Source: JAWKHR01 sp041394725
Lineage (GTDB): Bacteria > Acidobacteriota > Vicinamibacteria > Vicinamibacterales > SCN-69-37
Assembly (NCBI GenBank): GCA_041394725.1
Contig: JAWKHR010000034.1
Span: 1 to 64,000 of the forward strand
Length of the DNA stretch: 64,000 bases
Direction of reading: 5' to 3'
Positions within the stretch are counted from its first letter, which is position 1; each line of letters opens with the position of its first letter. The notes beneath the pieces were generated by a model. The model searched no databases. It was given only the letters and a program-made list of their open reading frames with translations, and was not told the origin of the DNA. Below are positions 1 to 8,483 of the stretch, piece by piece. A program made the translations under genes and the position numbers.

Positions 1-439
1 CGGCGGCCGCCGCGACGAGCTGGTGGCCGTCCCAGACCGCGACGTCGCCGACCCCCGGCTCCGCGGGCGGATCGTAGGCGCCGCCCAGTCCTTCGCGCAT
101 GTTCGCGCGGTACTGGTCGAGCAGCTCGGCCGGCGTCGCCGTGCCGTACTCGAGTCGCACGCGGGCCGCGCGCGCCCGGAAGCCGTCGGCATCCGCCGGC
201 CGGCGGAAGGTGCACTCGTACCCGAGCGGCTCGCCGGCCTCGACCGGTTCACCGATGACCGCCGTGACGTCCGACGCGCTCAGCAGGTCGCACGCCTGCC
301 GGGCCGTCGTCGTCGAGGTGCCCGACGCCGGGGCGCCGGCGTCCGCATCCGATCCCGGTGCGCCGCCGCAGGCGGCGGTCGCGGCCAGGACCAGCACGAG
401 CGTGGAACTCACGAGATCGCGGGGGCGCAGCAGGGACAT
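1..439 (-). CDS. Putative lipoprotein, cut by the window edge
   Basis: The reading frame starts at an ATG at 439 and runs off the left end, so only about 146 residues are visible. The N-terminus has a hydrophobic stretch followed by the lipobox-like TAACGG, which suggests a signal-peptidase II lipoprotein anchored in a membrane. After a low-complexity Ala/Ser/Thr/Asp linker the protein has a motif reading ACDLLSASDVTAVIG, which resembles small secreted DUF3558-like lipoproteins. This family has no firm biochemical role and I assign none. It points the same way as the nucleotidyltransferase upstream, with a 133-bp gap between them. The assignment rests only on the lipobox and this short motif. 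Confidence 0.6.
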   Translation of the reverse strand, partial: MSLLRPRDLVSSTLVLVLAATAACGGAPGSDADAGAPASGTSTTTARQACDLLSASDVTAVIGEPVEAGEPLGYECTFRRPADADGFRARAARVRLEYGTATPAELLDQYRANMREGLGGAYDPPAEPGVGDVAVWDGHQLVAAAA

Positions 440-572
440 GCGCCGATGCTATCGACCGGGTCCCACCCGGTCAAACCGCGCCGGCCGTGGCATGCTCGGA
501 TCGCCGCGGCGGACGGGCCGAGCGTCGATCCGACGCGCTCGGCGCGGAACGGCCGAGGCGGGCCGCCGCCGC

Positions 573-1466
573 TCAGGCCACCGACGCGGCGGAGCCGGCG
601 GCCTGGGCGTCCTCGGCCGCGCGCCATGCCCTGAGCCGGTCGGGCGTGCCGAGATCCGACCATCCGACGGAGGCGCCCCAGACGAGGGTGGACAGCCCGC
701 GCGCCGCGCCCAGCACGTCGTGCGAGAAGTCCACGCGCGCCAGCGCCGGGTAGGCCGCCGCGAGGAACGCCCGCCGCGCCGTGGCGCCAAGCCCCCACGC
801 GGTGTCGAAGACGCCCGTGAGCGCCGGGACGAGCGCGCGACAGAGCGCGAGCAGCACGCGCGCGCGCGCCACGACGACCATCGTGTTCCAGACCGCGCCA
901 CCGGCGAACAGCGACGCAGCCACGTCGGCCGGCGGCTTCTCGACGAACGCGCGCACGGGCCGCACGCGCTGCGGCGCGCGGCCGGGCCCCGGCACGATCC
1001 AGCCGTAGTCGGTGTTCGGGCCGGTCGGCTCCACGCCCGCCACCACGATCGCATCGCCCGACCGCGCGGACCGCGCGGCCTCGAGCAGGCCGCGCCGGAA
1101 CGCCGCCGCGTTCCCGATGCCGTGGTCCGAAGGCGTGATGATCACGATCGCCTCCGGGTCCGCGTCGAGCACGGGCAGCAGCGACAGCAGCACGCCGGCG
1201 GCCGTGCCGCGGTCCTCGGGCTGGAAGACGACGGTCGCCGCGCGCGTCAGCGGTCCGCCGGGCTCGATGAGCCGGCGGTGCCCGTCATCCACCACGACGA
1301 CCGTCCGCGCGGCGGGCGCGAGCGGCCGGAAGCGATCGAGCGTCTCCTCGAGCAGGGACCGCCGCCCGTCGCCGCGCCAGAACTGCTTCGGCACGCCGCC
1401 CGTGACGGTCGCGAGCCGCCGGCCGGCGCCGGCGGCGAGAACGACGGTCCAGACCTGCGTCGTCAT
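573..1466 (-). CDS. Nucleotidyltransferase, mannose-1-phosphate guanylyltransferase-like
   Basis: The 297-residue protein has the GT-A nucleotidyltransferase signature: AAGAGRRL at residues 11-18 followed by the PKQF of the sugar-1-phosphate guanylyltransferase loop at 26-29. Further on are TPSDH (equivalent to the usual PADH metal site), FVEKP, WNTM, a VDFSHDVL segment and WSDLGTPDRL, all in the order found in GDP-mannose pyrophosphorylases. The expected reaction joins a sugar 1-phosphate to an NTP to give an NDP-sugar for surface polysaccharide. The substrate cannot be read from sequence, so the enzyme is named only by family. The start is three bases downstream of the stop of the BON gene, so the two are probably cotranscribed. 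No strong Shine-Dalgarno is visible, which suggests translational coupling. Confidence 0.8.
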   Translation of the reverse strand: MTTQVWTVVLAAGAGRRLATVTGGVPKQFWRGDGRRSLLEETLDRFRPLAPAARTVVVVDDGHRRLIEPGGPLTRAATVVFQPEDRGTAAGVLLSLLPVLDADPEAIVIITPSDHGIGNAAAFRRGLLEAARSARSGDAIVVAGVEPTGPNTDYGWIVPGPGRAPQRVRPVRAFVEKPPADVAASLFAGGAVWNTMVVVARARVLLALCRALVPALTGVFDTAWGLGATARRAFLAAAYPALARVDFSHDVLGAARGLSTLVWGASVGWSDLGTPDRLRAWRAAEDAQAAGSAASVA

Positions 1467-1469
1467 GGC

Positions 1470-2120
1470 TCAGGGCATGATGGCGATACGGTCGTCCACC
1501 CGGGTCACCCCCGGCGCCGACCAGGCCGCGTGCTCGGCTTCCTCACGCTCCGCCCAGGATCGGACGCTCCCGGTGAGCGTCACCGTGCCGTCGGCGACTC
1601 CGACGTGGATCTTCCGGGCGTCCACCTCCGCGCTCCGCTTGAGCGCGGCCTGGATCTTCGTCTCCACGTCCGCGATCGACACGTGCGGACGGACGACGAT
1701 GGCATTGGTCACGCCGCGCACGCCGGTCAGGTCGCGCACGAGCCGTTCGGCGGCGTCCTTCTGGTAGTTCCAGTCGACGCTGCCCTTCAAGGTGATCCAG
1801 CCACGGCTCACGGTCACGGTGACCGCGTCGGCGGGCACCCGGCTGTTCCACGCGAGCGCCGTCAGCGCCGCGTGGGCGAGGTCGTTGTCGGTCCGCTCGA
1901 GCCCCTGCCCGAGCCGGACGGTCACGTCGTTGGCGACGGCCTTGACGCCATACACGCCGAACGCGATGCGCTCGGCGGTCGCGCGCTCGGCGAACGTCTT
2001 CACGTCGCCGCGCAGCGTGACGACGCCGCCGTCGACCGTGACGCCGATGTCGGCCGCGTCGATGCTGGGCTCCCAGTCGAGCGCGTCCTGGACGTGTTCC
2101 TGCAGTTGTCGGTCGGTCAT
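1470..2120 (-). CDS. Three-BON-domain protein
   Basis: The ATG at 2120 is chosen because a strong ribosome site (GGAGGTGG) lies just upstream; the open frame extends further back but without a start signal. The 216-residue protein is three successive BON domains (about residues 6-70, 78-145 and 150-215), each with a paired helix followed by a strand motif of the type VTVDGGVVTLRGDV. BON domains in OsmY-like proteins bind membranes or ligands and are usually induced by osmotic or envelope stress. There is no signal peptide in the chosen start, so the protein may be cytoplasmic. A sigma-54-like site lies about 105 bases upstream. A second, larger and secreted BON protein is encoded at 23,078. 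Confidence 0.85.
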   Translation of the reverse strand: MTDRQLQEHVQDALDWEPSIDAADIGVTVDGGVVTLRGDVKTFAERATAERIAFGVYGVKAVANDVTVRLGQGLERTDNDLAHAALTALAWNSRVPADAVTVTVSRGWITLKGSVDWNYQKDAAERLVRDLTGVRGVTNAIVVRPHVSIADVETKIQAALKRSAEVDARKIHVGVADGTVTLTGSVRSWAEREEAEHAAWSAPGVTRVDDRIAIMP

Positions 2121-2224
2121 GATCCACCTCCACCGCACCGGCCGAGGGGAACGGCCGATGTGAGTCGAGTCTCCGGACGGAAGAAGGCGGGCGGGCCGGT
2201 ACGCAGCCCGTCGGGAAGGACAGA

Positions 2225-2239
2225 GCAGAACGAGTACCA
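2225..2239 (-). promoter_or_regulatory. Possible sigma-54 promoter of the BON gene
   Basis: Read on the minus strand this is TGGTACTCGTTCTGC, with the GG and GC dinucleotides separated by the required 10 bases. It differs from the consensus TGGCACG-N4-TTGC at three or so positions. It sits about 105 bp upstream of the BON start. It gains some weight because similar sites precede the CBS gene and the other BON gene. No enhancer-binding protein gene is in the window. Confidence 0.3.
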
Positions 2240-2293
2240 GCGCGTGATCATCGCCTGGCGGGCCGTGGCGCTTCACGGGGCGATCGGACCGGA

Positions 2294-2323
2294 AGAATCT
2301 TCACGGTCGCCCGTGAAGATTCT
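2294..2323 (-). terminator. 13-bp perfect hairpin after the alcohol dehydrogenase
   Basis: AGAATCTTCACGG (2294-2306) and its exact complement (2311-2323) flank four bases. In the minus-strand transcript the loop is GCGA, a GNRA tetraloop. It lies 34 bases past the dehydrogenase stop and in front of the BON gene. There is no U-tract, so it may be a processing or stability hairpin or a protein-binding palindrome and not a classic terminator. Confidence 0.5.
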
Positions 2324-2356
2324 GCCGGCAGGGTCGCGGAGGGCACGAATCGAGCT

Positions 2357-3388
2357 TCAGCCGCCGACGACGAGAACGCGGGCACCGCGCCCGCCTCCAC
2401 GTTTGACGTCGTGCAGGGCCTGGTTGGCCTGCTCGAGCGGCAGCGTCGTCACTTCGGGACGGATGCCGTGCGCCGCCGCGAGGTCCAGGCACCCGCGGAT
2501 GTCGTCGCGCGTGACGTTCGCCACCGACCGGAGCGACTTCTCGAGCCACAGCTGCCGGGGATAGTCCAGGTCGAGCAGGACGCGCTTGTCCACGTCCTCC
2601 TTGCGGATCGCGTTGATCACCAGCCGCCCTCCCGGGGCGAGCTGGTCCAGCGCGCGGACGACGGGTGTCCAGACGGGCGTCGTGTCGATGATGGCGCGGA
2701 GCGGCTCGGGCGCCGGCTCGGCCGTATCGCCGGCCCAGGCGGCGCCGAGGTCCATCGCCAGGGCCCGCTCGGCCTCACTGCGCGCGAAGACGAACACCCT
2801 CGACCTCGGATAGCGGACGCGCGACATTCGGAGCACGAGATGCCCCGAGGCGCCGAACCCGGTGAGCCCCAGCGATTCTCCGTCCGCAAGGCCCGTCAGC
2901 GCCAGCGACCGGAAGCCGATCGCGCCCGCGCAAAGGAGCGGCGCGGCCAGGTCGTCGGGCAGCACGTCCGGCACGGGGGCGACGAAGGCGGCCGGCGCGA
3001 CCATCCACTCGGCGTAGCCGCCGTCCACGTCGCGGCCGGTCGCGACGAAGTCCGCGCAAAGGTTCTCCAGGCCGCGGCGGCAGAAGTCGCACTGGCCGCA
3101 GGCCGAGTAGATCCAGCCGACGCCGACGCGCCGGTCCATCCATGAGCCGTCGGCGCCTGCGCCCACCTGATCGATCCGGCCGACGACCTGGTGACCCGGA
3201 ATCCGCGGCAGTGCCTCCGGCGGGGTGCGGCCTTCGATTTCGTCGAGCTCGGTGTGGCAGACGCCGCAGGTCAGCACGCGCAGGCGCACCTGCCCCGGTC
3301 CGGCCTCGGGCGGGGGAACGTCGGCGGTCCGGAGGGGATCCGCCCCCGGCCGGATGGGCGCGATCCGTTCCAGGCGCATCGCGCGCAC
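2357..3388 (-). CDS. Zinc-binding alcohol dehydrogenase family protein
   Basis: This is a medium-chain dehydrogenase of 343 residues. The catalytic zinc motif TCGVCHTELD is at residues 40-49 and the structural zinc lobe CGQCDFCRRGLENLC follows, then a nucleotide-binding segment (LGLTGFGASGHLVLRMS) of the Rossmann half. The family oxidises alcohols or reduces aldehydes with NAD(P). The usual GHE next to the catalytic site reads GHQ here, as in some divergent members. The GTG at 3388 is preferred because it gives the family-like N-terminus MRAM and lies one base after the stop of the ADOP permease, implying translational coupling. An in-frame ATG at 3379 is the alternative. The gene is followed by a strong hairpin. 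Confidence 0.85.
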   Translation of the reverse strand: MRAMRLERIAPIRPGADPLRTADVPPPEAGPGQVRLRVLTCGVCHTELDEIEGRTPPEALPRIPGHQVVGRIDQVGAGADGSWMDRRVGVGWIYSACGQCDFCRRGLENLCADFVATGRDVDGGYAEWMVAPAAFVAPVPDVLPDDLAAPLLCAGAIGFRSLALTGLADGESLGLTGFGASGHLVLRMSRVRYPRSRVFVFARSEAERALAMDLGAAWAGDTAEPAPEPLRAIIDTTPVWTPVVRALDQLAPGGRLVINAIRKEDVDKRVLLDLDYPRQLWLEKSLRSVANVTRDDIRGCLDLAAAHGIRPEVTTLPLEQANQALHDVKRGGGRGARVLVVGG

Positions 3389-3389
3389 G

Positions 3390-5804
3390 TCAGCCCTCGC
3401 GCAGGGCGACGCTCGGGCTCAGCCGCGCCGCGCGCCACGCGGGGATCACCGTGGCCGCGAAGACCGCGCAGACCAGGATCGCCGCCGCGACGCCGAGGGC
3501 CACCATCGACCACGGGCTGACGCCGAACAGCAGCGACGTCATCGTCCAGCCCGCGACGAAGGCGAGCGGGATACCGATCGCGAGACCGGCCACGACCAGG
3601 CGGCCGCCATCGCCGAGCACGAGTCGCATCACCTGCGCCCGCGTGGCGCCGATCGCCAGGCGCACGCCGATCTCGCGCGTCCGGCGCGTCGTCTGGTAGG
3701 TCGTCACGCCGTAGATGCCGATGGCCATCAGGAAGAGTCCAATCAGGCCGAGCGTGCCCGCGAGGGCGGCCGTCGTGCGGTACGCGCCGGCCGCGAACGC
3801 GAGGTACTGGGCCATCGTCACGAGCAGGCGCGGCTCGAGGCTCGCGTCGGTCGCGCGCAGCGTGGCGCGCACGGACGGGCCGAGCGCGGCCACGTCGCCG
3901 CCGCCCTCGACCAGCAGCGTGCCTTCCCCGGTGCGGGCCGTCCAGTAGGGCACGTAGAAGTACGGCTCCGGACCTTCGTCCACGCGGACGATCGCGGCGT
4001 CGGCCGCCACGCCCACGACCCGGACGGGCGTGCGGCTCGCGCCGCGCTGAAAGACCTGCCCGGTCGCCTCGCCGCCGGGGAAGAACCGGTCGGCAAAGGT
4101 CTGGCTCACGACCGCCACGGGTTCGCCGCCGTGCGACTCGGCCTCGGTGAAGCCGCGCCCCCTGAGGATCCTGACGCCCATCGCGTCGAAGTAGTTGGCG
4201 CTCACGGCGCCGTATTTCACGTCGGGTGGCGTGGACGCCTCGGCGCCGGGCACGACGACGGTGGTCGCGAGCCCGCCGCCGGACAGGCTGAGCGGCGCGC
4301 GGATGGCCACGGCCACGCGTGTCACGCCCGGCAGCGCCGCCACCGCGCGCGCGCCCTCCTCGAGGCGCGCCGCCGGCAGGTCGCCGTACGGGATCCAGGC
4401 GGTGAGGCGTGGTGCGCGCGAGAACCCGAGGTCCGTGCGCTCGACCGCGCGGAAGCTCTGCGCCAGCACCGCGGCACTGTAGACGAGCGCCAGCGACACG
4501 GCAATCTGCGCCACCACCAGCACGCGCCCGAGCGTCCGGTCGGCGCGCGCGGAACCGGTGAGCCCCGCGCCGCCCTTGAGCAGGGCGGTCGCGCGCGTGC
4601 GCGCCGCCGAGAACGCGGGCGCCAGGCCGAACAGCAACGTGGTGAGCGCGGTGACGGCCAGCGAGAAGAGGACCACGCGCCCGTCCGCCCTGAACAGCTC
4701 GAACGCGCGGAAACCCGGTGCGGGGACGATGAACCACGGCAGCGCGCGGATGAGCCACGCGCCGATGATCAGACCCGCCACCGCGCCGAAGCCGCCGAGC
4801 ACCGCCGCCTCGACCAGCAGCTGACGCAGCAGGTGGCGGCGTCCGGCGCCGAGCGCCGCTCGCAGTGCCAGCTCGCGGCGTCGCGCCGCCGCGCGCGCGA
4901 GCAGCAGGTGCGCGAGGTTGACGCACGTGATGAGCACCACCACGAGCACGAGCCCCATCAACGCGTAGACGTTGGCGCCCCCGTTCGAGAGCCGGTACGA
5001 CAGGTCGGTCACCACGCGCGCGCTGCGCCCCGCGTTGGTGTCGGGCCAGTCGGTCGCGAAGGCCGCGGTCAGCGCCCGGATCTCGGAAGCCGCCGCACCG
5101 GCCGATGCCGACGGTGCCAGGCGCCCGACGACCTGGAACCAGCGGTTGCCACGCCCGGCCAGCTCCTCGCGGCCGTGGAGCGCGGTCCACGTCGTCACCG
5201 GCATCCAGATGTCGCGATCCGAGGCCGGGTCGAGTTCCCGGAACGCGTCCGGCAGCACGCCGAGCACGGTGACGGGCCGGCCCGGCGAGACGCCGAGCGT
5301 CACGCGCCGGCCCACGATCGACGGATCCGCGCCGAACCGCCGGCGCCAGAAGGCGTGCCCCAGGACGATCCCCGGCTCGGCCTCGAGCGCGCCGGCGTCG
5401 GACGGCGCGAACAGCCGTCCCTCCCCGGCCGTGACGCCGAGGACGGTGAAGAAGTCCAGCGAGACGGCGTTGACGAGCAGCAGTTCCGGCGTGCCGTCCG
5501 TGTCGGCCATCAACGCGCCGCGACGGCCGATCGCGACGACGCCCGAGAGCGTGGTCGCCCGATCACGCAGCGCTTCGTACTCCGGCCAGGACCAGAGGCC
5601 CTCCGCCGACTCCGGCGTGGTCTGGAACAGACGGACGACCCGTCCGGGCTGAGACACGGCGGGTGGCCGCAGCCACAACCCGTCCACGAGGCTGAAGATG
5701 GTCGCGTTGGCGCCCACCGCGATGCCCAGGGCGAGCGTCGCGGCGGCGGTGAAGGCCGGTGTCCGGCCAAAGCCCCGGAAGGCGTCCTTCGCGTCGCGCC
5801 ACAT
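3390..5804 (-). CDS. ADOP-type ABC transporter permease (MacB/FtsX fold)
   Basis: The 804-residue protein begins MWRDAKDAFRGFGRTP and continues with LALGIAVGANATIFSLVD, the hallmark N-terminus of acidobacterial duplicated orphan permeases. It has two MacB-type periplasmic domains, each followed by an FtsX transmembrane block (about residues 280-400 and 680-800). The C-terminal block contains the TRREIGVRLAIGA-like FtsX motif. It sits in the inner membrane; no ATPase gene is adjacent, which is why such genes are called orphan. The ATG at 5804 is preferred over an upstream start because GGAGGA precedes it. Unlike many relatives it has no PadR regulator gene beside it. A second, broken ADOP gene lies at 55.5-57.8 kb. 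The downstream dehydrogenase starts one base after its stop. Confidence 0.9.
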   Translation of the reverse strand: MWRDAKDAFRGFGRTPAFTAAATLALGIAVGANATIFSLVDGLWLRPPAVSQPGRVVRLFQTTPESAEGLWSWPEYEALRDRATTLSGVVAIGRRGALMADTDGTPELLLVNAVSLDFFTVLGVTAGEGRLFAPSDAGALEAEPGIVLGHAFWRRRFGADPSIVGRRVTLGVSPGRPVTVLGVLPDAFRELDPASDRDIWMPVTTWTALHGREELAGRGNRWFQVVGRLAPSASAGAAASEIRALTAAFATDWPDTNAGRSARVVTDLSYRLSNGGANVYALMGLVLVVVLITCVNLAHLLLARAAARRRELALRAALGAGRRHLLRQLLVEAAVLGGFGAVAGLIIGAWLIRALPWFIVPAPGFRAFELFRADGRVVLFSLAVTALTTLLFGLAPAFSAARTRATALLKGGAGLTGSARADRTLGRVLVVAQIAVSLALVYSAAVLAQSFRAVERTDLGFSRAPRLTAWIPYGDLPAARLEEGARAVAALPGVTRVAVAIRAPLSLSGGGLATTVVVPGAEASTPPDVKYGAVSANYFDAMGVRILRGRGFTEAESHGGEPVAVVSQTFADRFFPGGEATGQVFQRGASRTPVRVVGVAADAAIVRVDEGPEPYFYVPYWTARTGEGTLLVEGGGDVAALGPSVRATLRATDASLEPRLLVTMAQYLAFAAGAYRTTAALAGTLGLIGLFLMAIGIYGVTTYQTTRRTREIGVRLAIGATRAQVMRLVLGDGGRLVVAGLAIGIPLAFVAGWTMTSLLFGVSPWSMVALGVAAAILVCAVFAATVIPAWRAARLSPSVALREG

Positions 5805-6011
5805 GTCGAATCCTCCGGCACGGGGGATCCGTGCAAGGACCGTTCCCCGTCGTGGACCGACCGGACCCGCGCTTCCAGCCGTGAAGACCGCCATTTTTCC
5901 TGACCCGATGCGCCGAATTCCCCGCCGTCCCCGAGGTCGGCGCGACGGGCGAATCCCGATTGCGGGACCGACCGCCAGCGACCACGCCGAGGGCCGGGCC
6001 GGGCGGACCGA

Positions 6012-6905
6012 TCAGGAACGCGAGCGGGTCGTGCGGCGGGACGTCAGCTGATCCTCGAACCGCAGGCGTTCGGCATCGGGCATCCCGTAGGTGTGGCTGG
6101 CGTCGGGGAACGTGCCGTCTCGGACGTCGCGGACGTACGCGGTGAGCGCGCCGCGCAGCACGCCCGCCAGGTCCGCGTAGGTCTTCACGAACCTCGCGGG
6201 ATCGGGCGTGAGGCCGACCAGGTCGTGCCAGACGAGCACCTGCCCGGAGCACGACGCGCCGGCGCCGATGCCGATCGTGGGAATCGACACGGCCTCGGTC
6301 ACGCGCGCCGCGACCGGGGCCGGCATCGCCTCGAGGACGATCGAGAAGCAGCCGGCGCGCTCGAGCGCCACGGCCTCGTCGACGAGTCGTCGCGCCGCCG
6401 CCGCCGTGCGCCCCTGCGCCTTGTAGCCGCCGAGCAGCGTCGCCGACTGCGGCGTGAGGCCGATGTGCCCCATCACGGGAATCCCGGCGTCATGGATCGC
6501 GCCGATGCGCGTGAGCGTGCGGCCCGCGCCCTCCAGCTTCACCGCGTCGGCGCCGGCGTCCTTGAGGAAGCGCACGGCGTTGGCCACGGCGTCGGTCTCG
6601 GAGATCTGGTACGACCCGAACGGCATGTCGGCGACGACGAGCGCGCGCCGCGCGCCACGCGACGCCGCGCGCGTGAGGACGATCATCTCCTCCATCGTGA
6701 CCGGAACGGTCGCGTCCAGGCCGAGCACGGTCGTGCCGGCCGAGTCGCCGACCAGGATCATGTCCACGCCGGCCTGGTCGGCGATGCGCGCGCTCGGCGC
6801 GTCGTAGGCGGTGACGACGACCAGCCGGCCGCCCCGCTGCACGGTCGCGGCGATCTCGGGCAGGGTGATGCGGCGGGTGACGTCCGCGGGCGGCTCGTGC
6901 GACAT
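6012..6905 (-). CDS. panB: 3-methyl-2-oxobutanoate hydroxymethyltransferase (ketopantoate synthase)
   Basis: PanB transfers a one-carbon unit from methylenetetrahydrofolate to 2-oxoisovalerate, giving ketopantoate, the first committed step to pantothenate and CoA. The 297-residue product shows the metal-binding VGDSAGTTVLG near residue 45, DMPFGSYQ, the LKDAGADAVKLEG strand, the GHIGLTPQS block and the GIGAGASCSGQVLVWHDL motif around the catalytic region. Length and motif order fit the family. The ATG at 6905 has GGAGG upstream; earlier in-frame starts have none. It is the third gene of the DUF2520-panC-panB operon, 44 bases after panC. The strongly basic tail (TSRRTTRSRS) is unremarkable. 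Confidence 0.95.
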   Translation of the reverse strand: MSHEPPADVTRRITLPEIAATVQRGGRLVVVTAYDAPSARIADQAGVDMILVGDSAGTTVLGLDATVPVTMEEMIVLTRAASRGARRALVVADMPFGSYQISETDAVANAVRFLKDAGADAVKLEGAGRTLTRIGAIHDAGIPVMGHIGLTPQSATLLGGYKAQGRTAAAARRLVDEAVALERAGCFSIVLEAMPAPVAARVTEAVSIPTIGIGAGASCSGQVLVWHDLVGLTPDPARFVKTYADLAGVLRGALTAYVRDVRDGTFPDASHTYGMPDAERLRFEDQLTSRRTTRSRS

Positions 6906-6949
6906 GGGCGGTCCTCCACCGGGGCCCGGAGCGCGGGGCATCGGACGCG

Positions 6950-7762
6950 CTACAGGCCGGCGAGTTCTGGGCGGCGCAGGGGCACATTATCGATCAGCCG
7001 GACCCCGCCGACGCGCGCCGCGACGACGAGCGTCGGCTCGTCGCCGAAGGTCGCGAGGTCCGCGTATTCCACGTCGAGGCCGCGCAGGGCGTCCCGCGCC
7101 GCCGCGACCGGATCGGCGCCGGCGCGGTGCGCCTCGGTCGCCGCGGCCAGGGCCCGGGGAATCGCCGCGGCCGCCGCGCGCGCGTCCGGCGACAGCCGCA
7201 CGTTGCGCGACGACAGCGCGAGCCCGTCGGCCTCCCGGACGGTCGGCACGACGCGGAGGCGCAGGTCCAGATCGACGTCGGTGACCAGCCGGCGCAGCAC
7301 CGCGACCTGCTGGGCGTCCTTCTGGCCGAGATACACGACGTCGGGCCGGACGATCGCGAAGAGCTTGAGGCAGACGGTGGCCACCCCGGCAAAGTGCCCC
7401 GGGCGGTGCGCGCCCTCGAACCCCTCGGACGGGCCGCCCACCTGCACGACCGTCGCGTGGCCGGCCGGGTAGATCTCCTCGGCGGCCGGCGCGAAGAACA
7501 CGTCGGTCCCGGCGGCCCCGGCCAGGGCGCGGTCGGCGTCCTCGGTGCGCGGGTAGGCGGCCAGGTCGGACGGATCGTTGAACTGCGTCGGGTTCACGAA
7601 CACGCTCGCCACGACGAACCCGGTCTCGCGGCGGGCCGCGGCGATCAGCGCGACGTGCCCGGCGTGCAGCGCGCCCATCGTGGGCACGAAGCCGACGGTC
7701 GCCCCGGGCGCGCGCGCGGCGATCGCCGCGCGCACCTCCGTGATGGTGCGGGCGACGATCAT
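6950..7762 (-). CDS. panC: Pantothenate synthetase (pantoate-beta-alanine ligase)
   Basis: PanC condenses pantoate with beta-alanine using ATP through a pantoyl-adenylate. The 270-residue protein has the nucleotide-binding PTMGALHAGH (HIGH-like) near residue 30, then SVFVNPTQF, YLGQKDAQQ and the KMSKS-equivalent SSRNVRLS, all diagnostic. The chosen ATG at 7762 overlaps the stop of the upstream DUF2520 gene in an ATGA arrangement, so translation is coupled. A longer reading frame upstream is the shadow of that gene. No panD (aspartate decarboxylase) is present in the window. Confidence 0.95.
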   Translation of the reverse strand: MIVARTITEVRAAIAARAPGATVGFVPTMGALHAGHVALIAAARRETGFVVASVFVNPTQFNDPSDLAAYPRTEDADRALAGAAGTDVFFAPAAEEIYPAGHATVVQVGGPSEGFEGAHRPGHFAGVATVCLKLFAIVRPDVVYLGQKDAQQVAVLRRLVTDVDLDLRLRVVPTVREADGLALSSRNVRLSPDARAAAAAIPRALAAATEAHRAGADPVAAARDALRGLDVEYADLATFGDEPTLVVAARVGGVRLIDNVPLRRPELAGL

Positions 7763-8412
7763 GGCGCGGTCGCCTTCGCGAGGGCCCGGTAGAGCGGCAC
7801 CAGGTCGGGCAGACCGTCGGCGAGCGCCGCCAGGTGCGCGTCCACCGTGGCCCAGTCGCCGCGCGCGATCGGGCCGGTGAGCTCGAAGCCGTTCTCGATC
7901 GTGCGACGCATCAGCGGCACGAGCGCCTCGGGCGGCGCTCCCGCCTCGACCAGCGCCCGCGACGCCGCGCGGTGAATCGTGACGAGGAAGTTCGACGCGA
8001 TCGCCGCGCCCGCGTGGTACAGCACGCGGCGATCCTCGGCGAGGGTGAACGGCCGCAGCCCGAGGGTCGCCGCGAGCGCGTGGCCCTCCGCCACCGCGTC
8101 GGCGCGCTCCCCCGTCACCGCGGCCCAGGCCCCGTCGATCTGCTCCGCGCCCCGCGCGCGCGTGAAGGTCTGGAGCGGATGCAGGCCGAAGCGGCGCGTG
8201 TGCGGCGCGAGCGCCGCGAGCGGCGTGGCCCCGCTCACGTGCGCCACCCACGGTCCCACCGGAATCTCGCGCGCCACATCGGCGATCGCGCGGTCGGGCA
8301 CGCAGATCAGCACGACGTCCGCGTCGCGCCCCTCCACCAGCCGCCCCCGCGCCTCGAGCCTGGCCGCCAGCGCACTCCCGACGCGCCCGCGGCCGATGAC
8401 GGAGATGGTCAT
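7759..8412 (-). CDS. Rossmann-fold DUF2520 protein, candidate ketopantoate reductase
   Basis: The 217-residue protein starts with a dinucleotide-binding motif (MTISVIGRGRVGSALA) and a short Rossmann domain, and continues with the helical DUF2520 domain, which resembles the dimerisation domain of 6-phosphogluconate-dehydrogenase-type reductases. LHPLQTF and a conserved YHAGA(A)xxSNF-like segment (YHAGAAIASNF) mark the family. It overlaps panC by four bases at the head of a pantothenate operon that lacks panE. As I recall, an alternative ketopantoate reductase called PanG in Francisella belongs to this kind of family, so the inferred reaction is NADPH-dependent reduction of ketopantoate to pantoate. 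That assignment rests on context and family memory, not on a specific residue. Confidence 0.75.
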   Translation of the reverse strand: MTISVIGRGRVGSALAARLEARGRLVEGRDADVVLICVPDRAIADVAREIPVGPWVAHVSGATPLAALAPHTRRFGLHPLQTFTRARGAEQIDGAWAAVTGERADAVAEGHALAATLGLRPFTLAEDRRVLYHAGAAIASNFLVTIHRAASRALVEAGAPPEALVPLMRRTIENGFELTGPIARGDWATVDAHLAALADGLPDLVPLYRALAKATAP

Positions 8413-8437
8413 GGACGAAGAATACAGGAGCGGCCTG

Positions 8438-8476
8438 CGGGTCCCGGGAACCCGGGGTCCTGAGGAGCCCCTGGGG
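8438..8476. repeat. GGGTCC-rich intergenic repeat, copy A
   Basis: This GC-rich stretch between the pantothenate operon and the TonB-domain gene includes GGGTCCCGGGAACCCGGGG and GGTCCTGAGG. Related strings occur at 48,420, 54,721 and 62,246, always between genes. The GGTCCTGAGG core (8456-8465) is identical in copies B and D. Confidence 0.5.
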
Positions 8477-8483
8477 CCTCGGA

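Noticed and set aside
99..5903. Very long plus-strand open frames (e.g. 99-2564 and 3225-5903)
   Set aside because: They lie antisense to well-supported genes, have Arg/Gly-rich composition and no family motif. In DNA this GC-rich, stop codons are rare in shadow frames.
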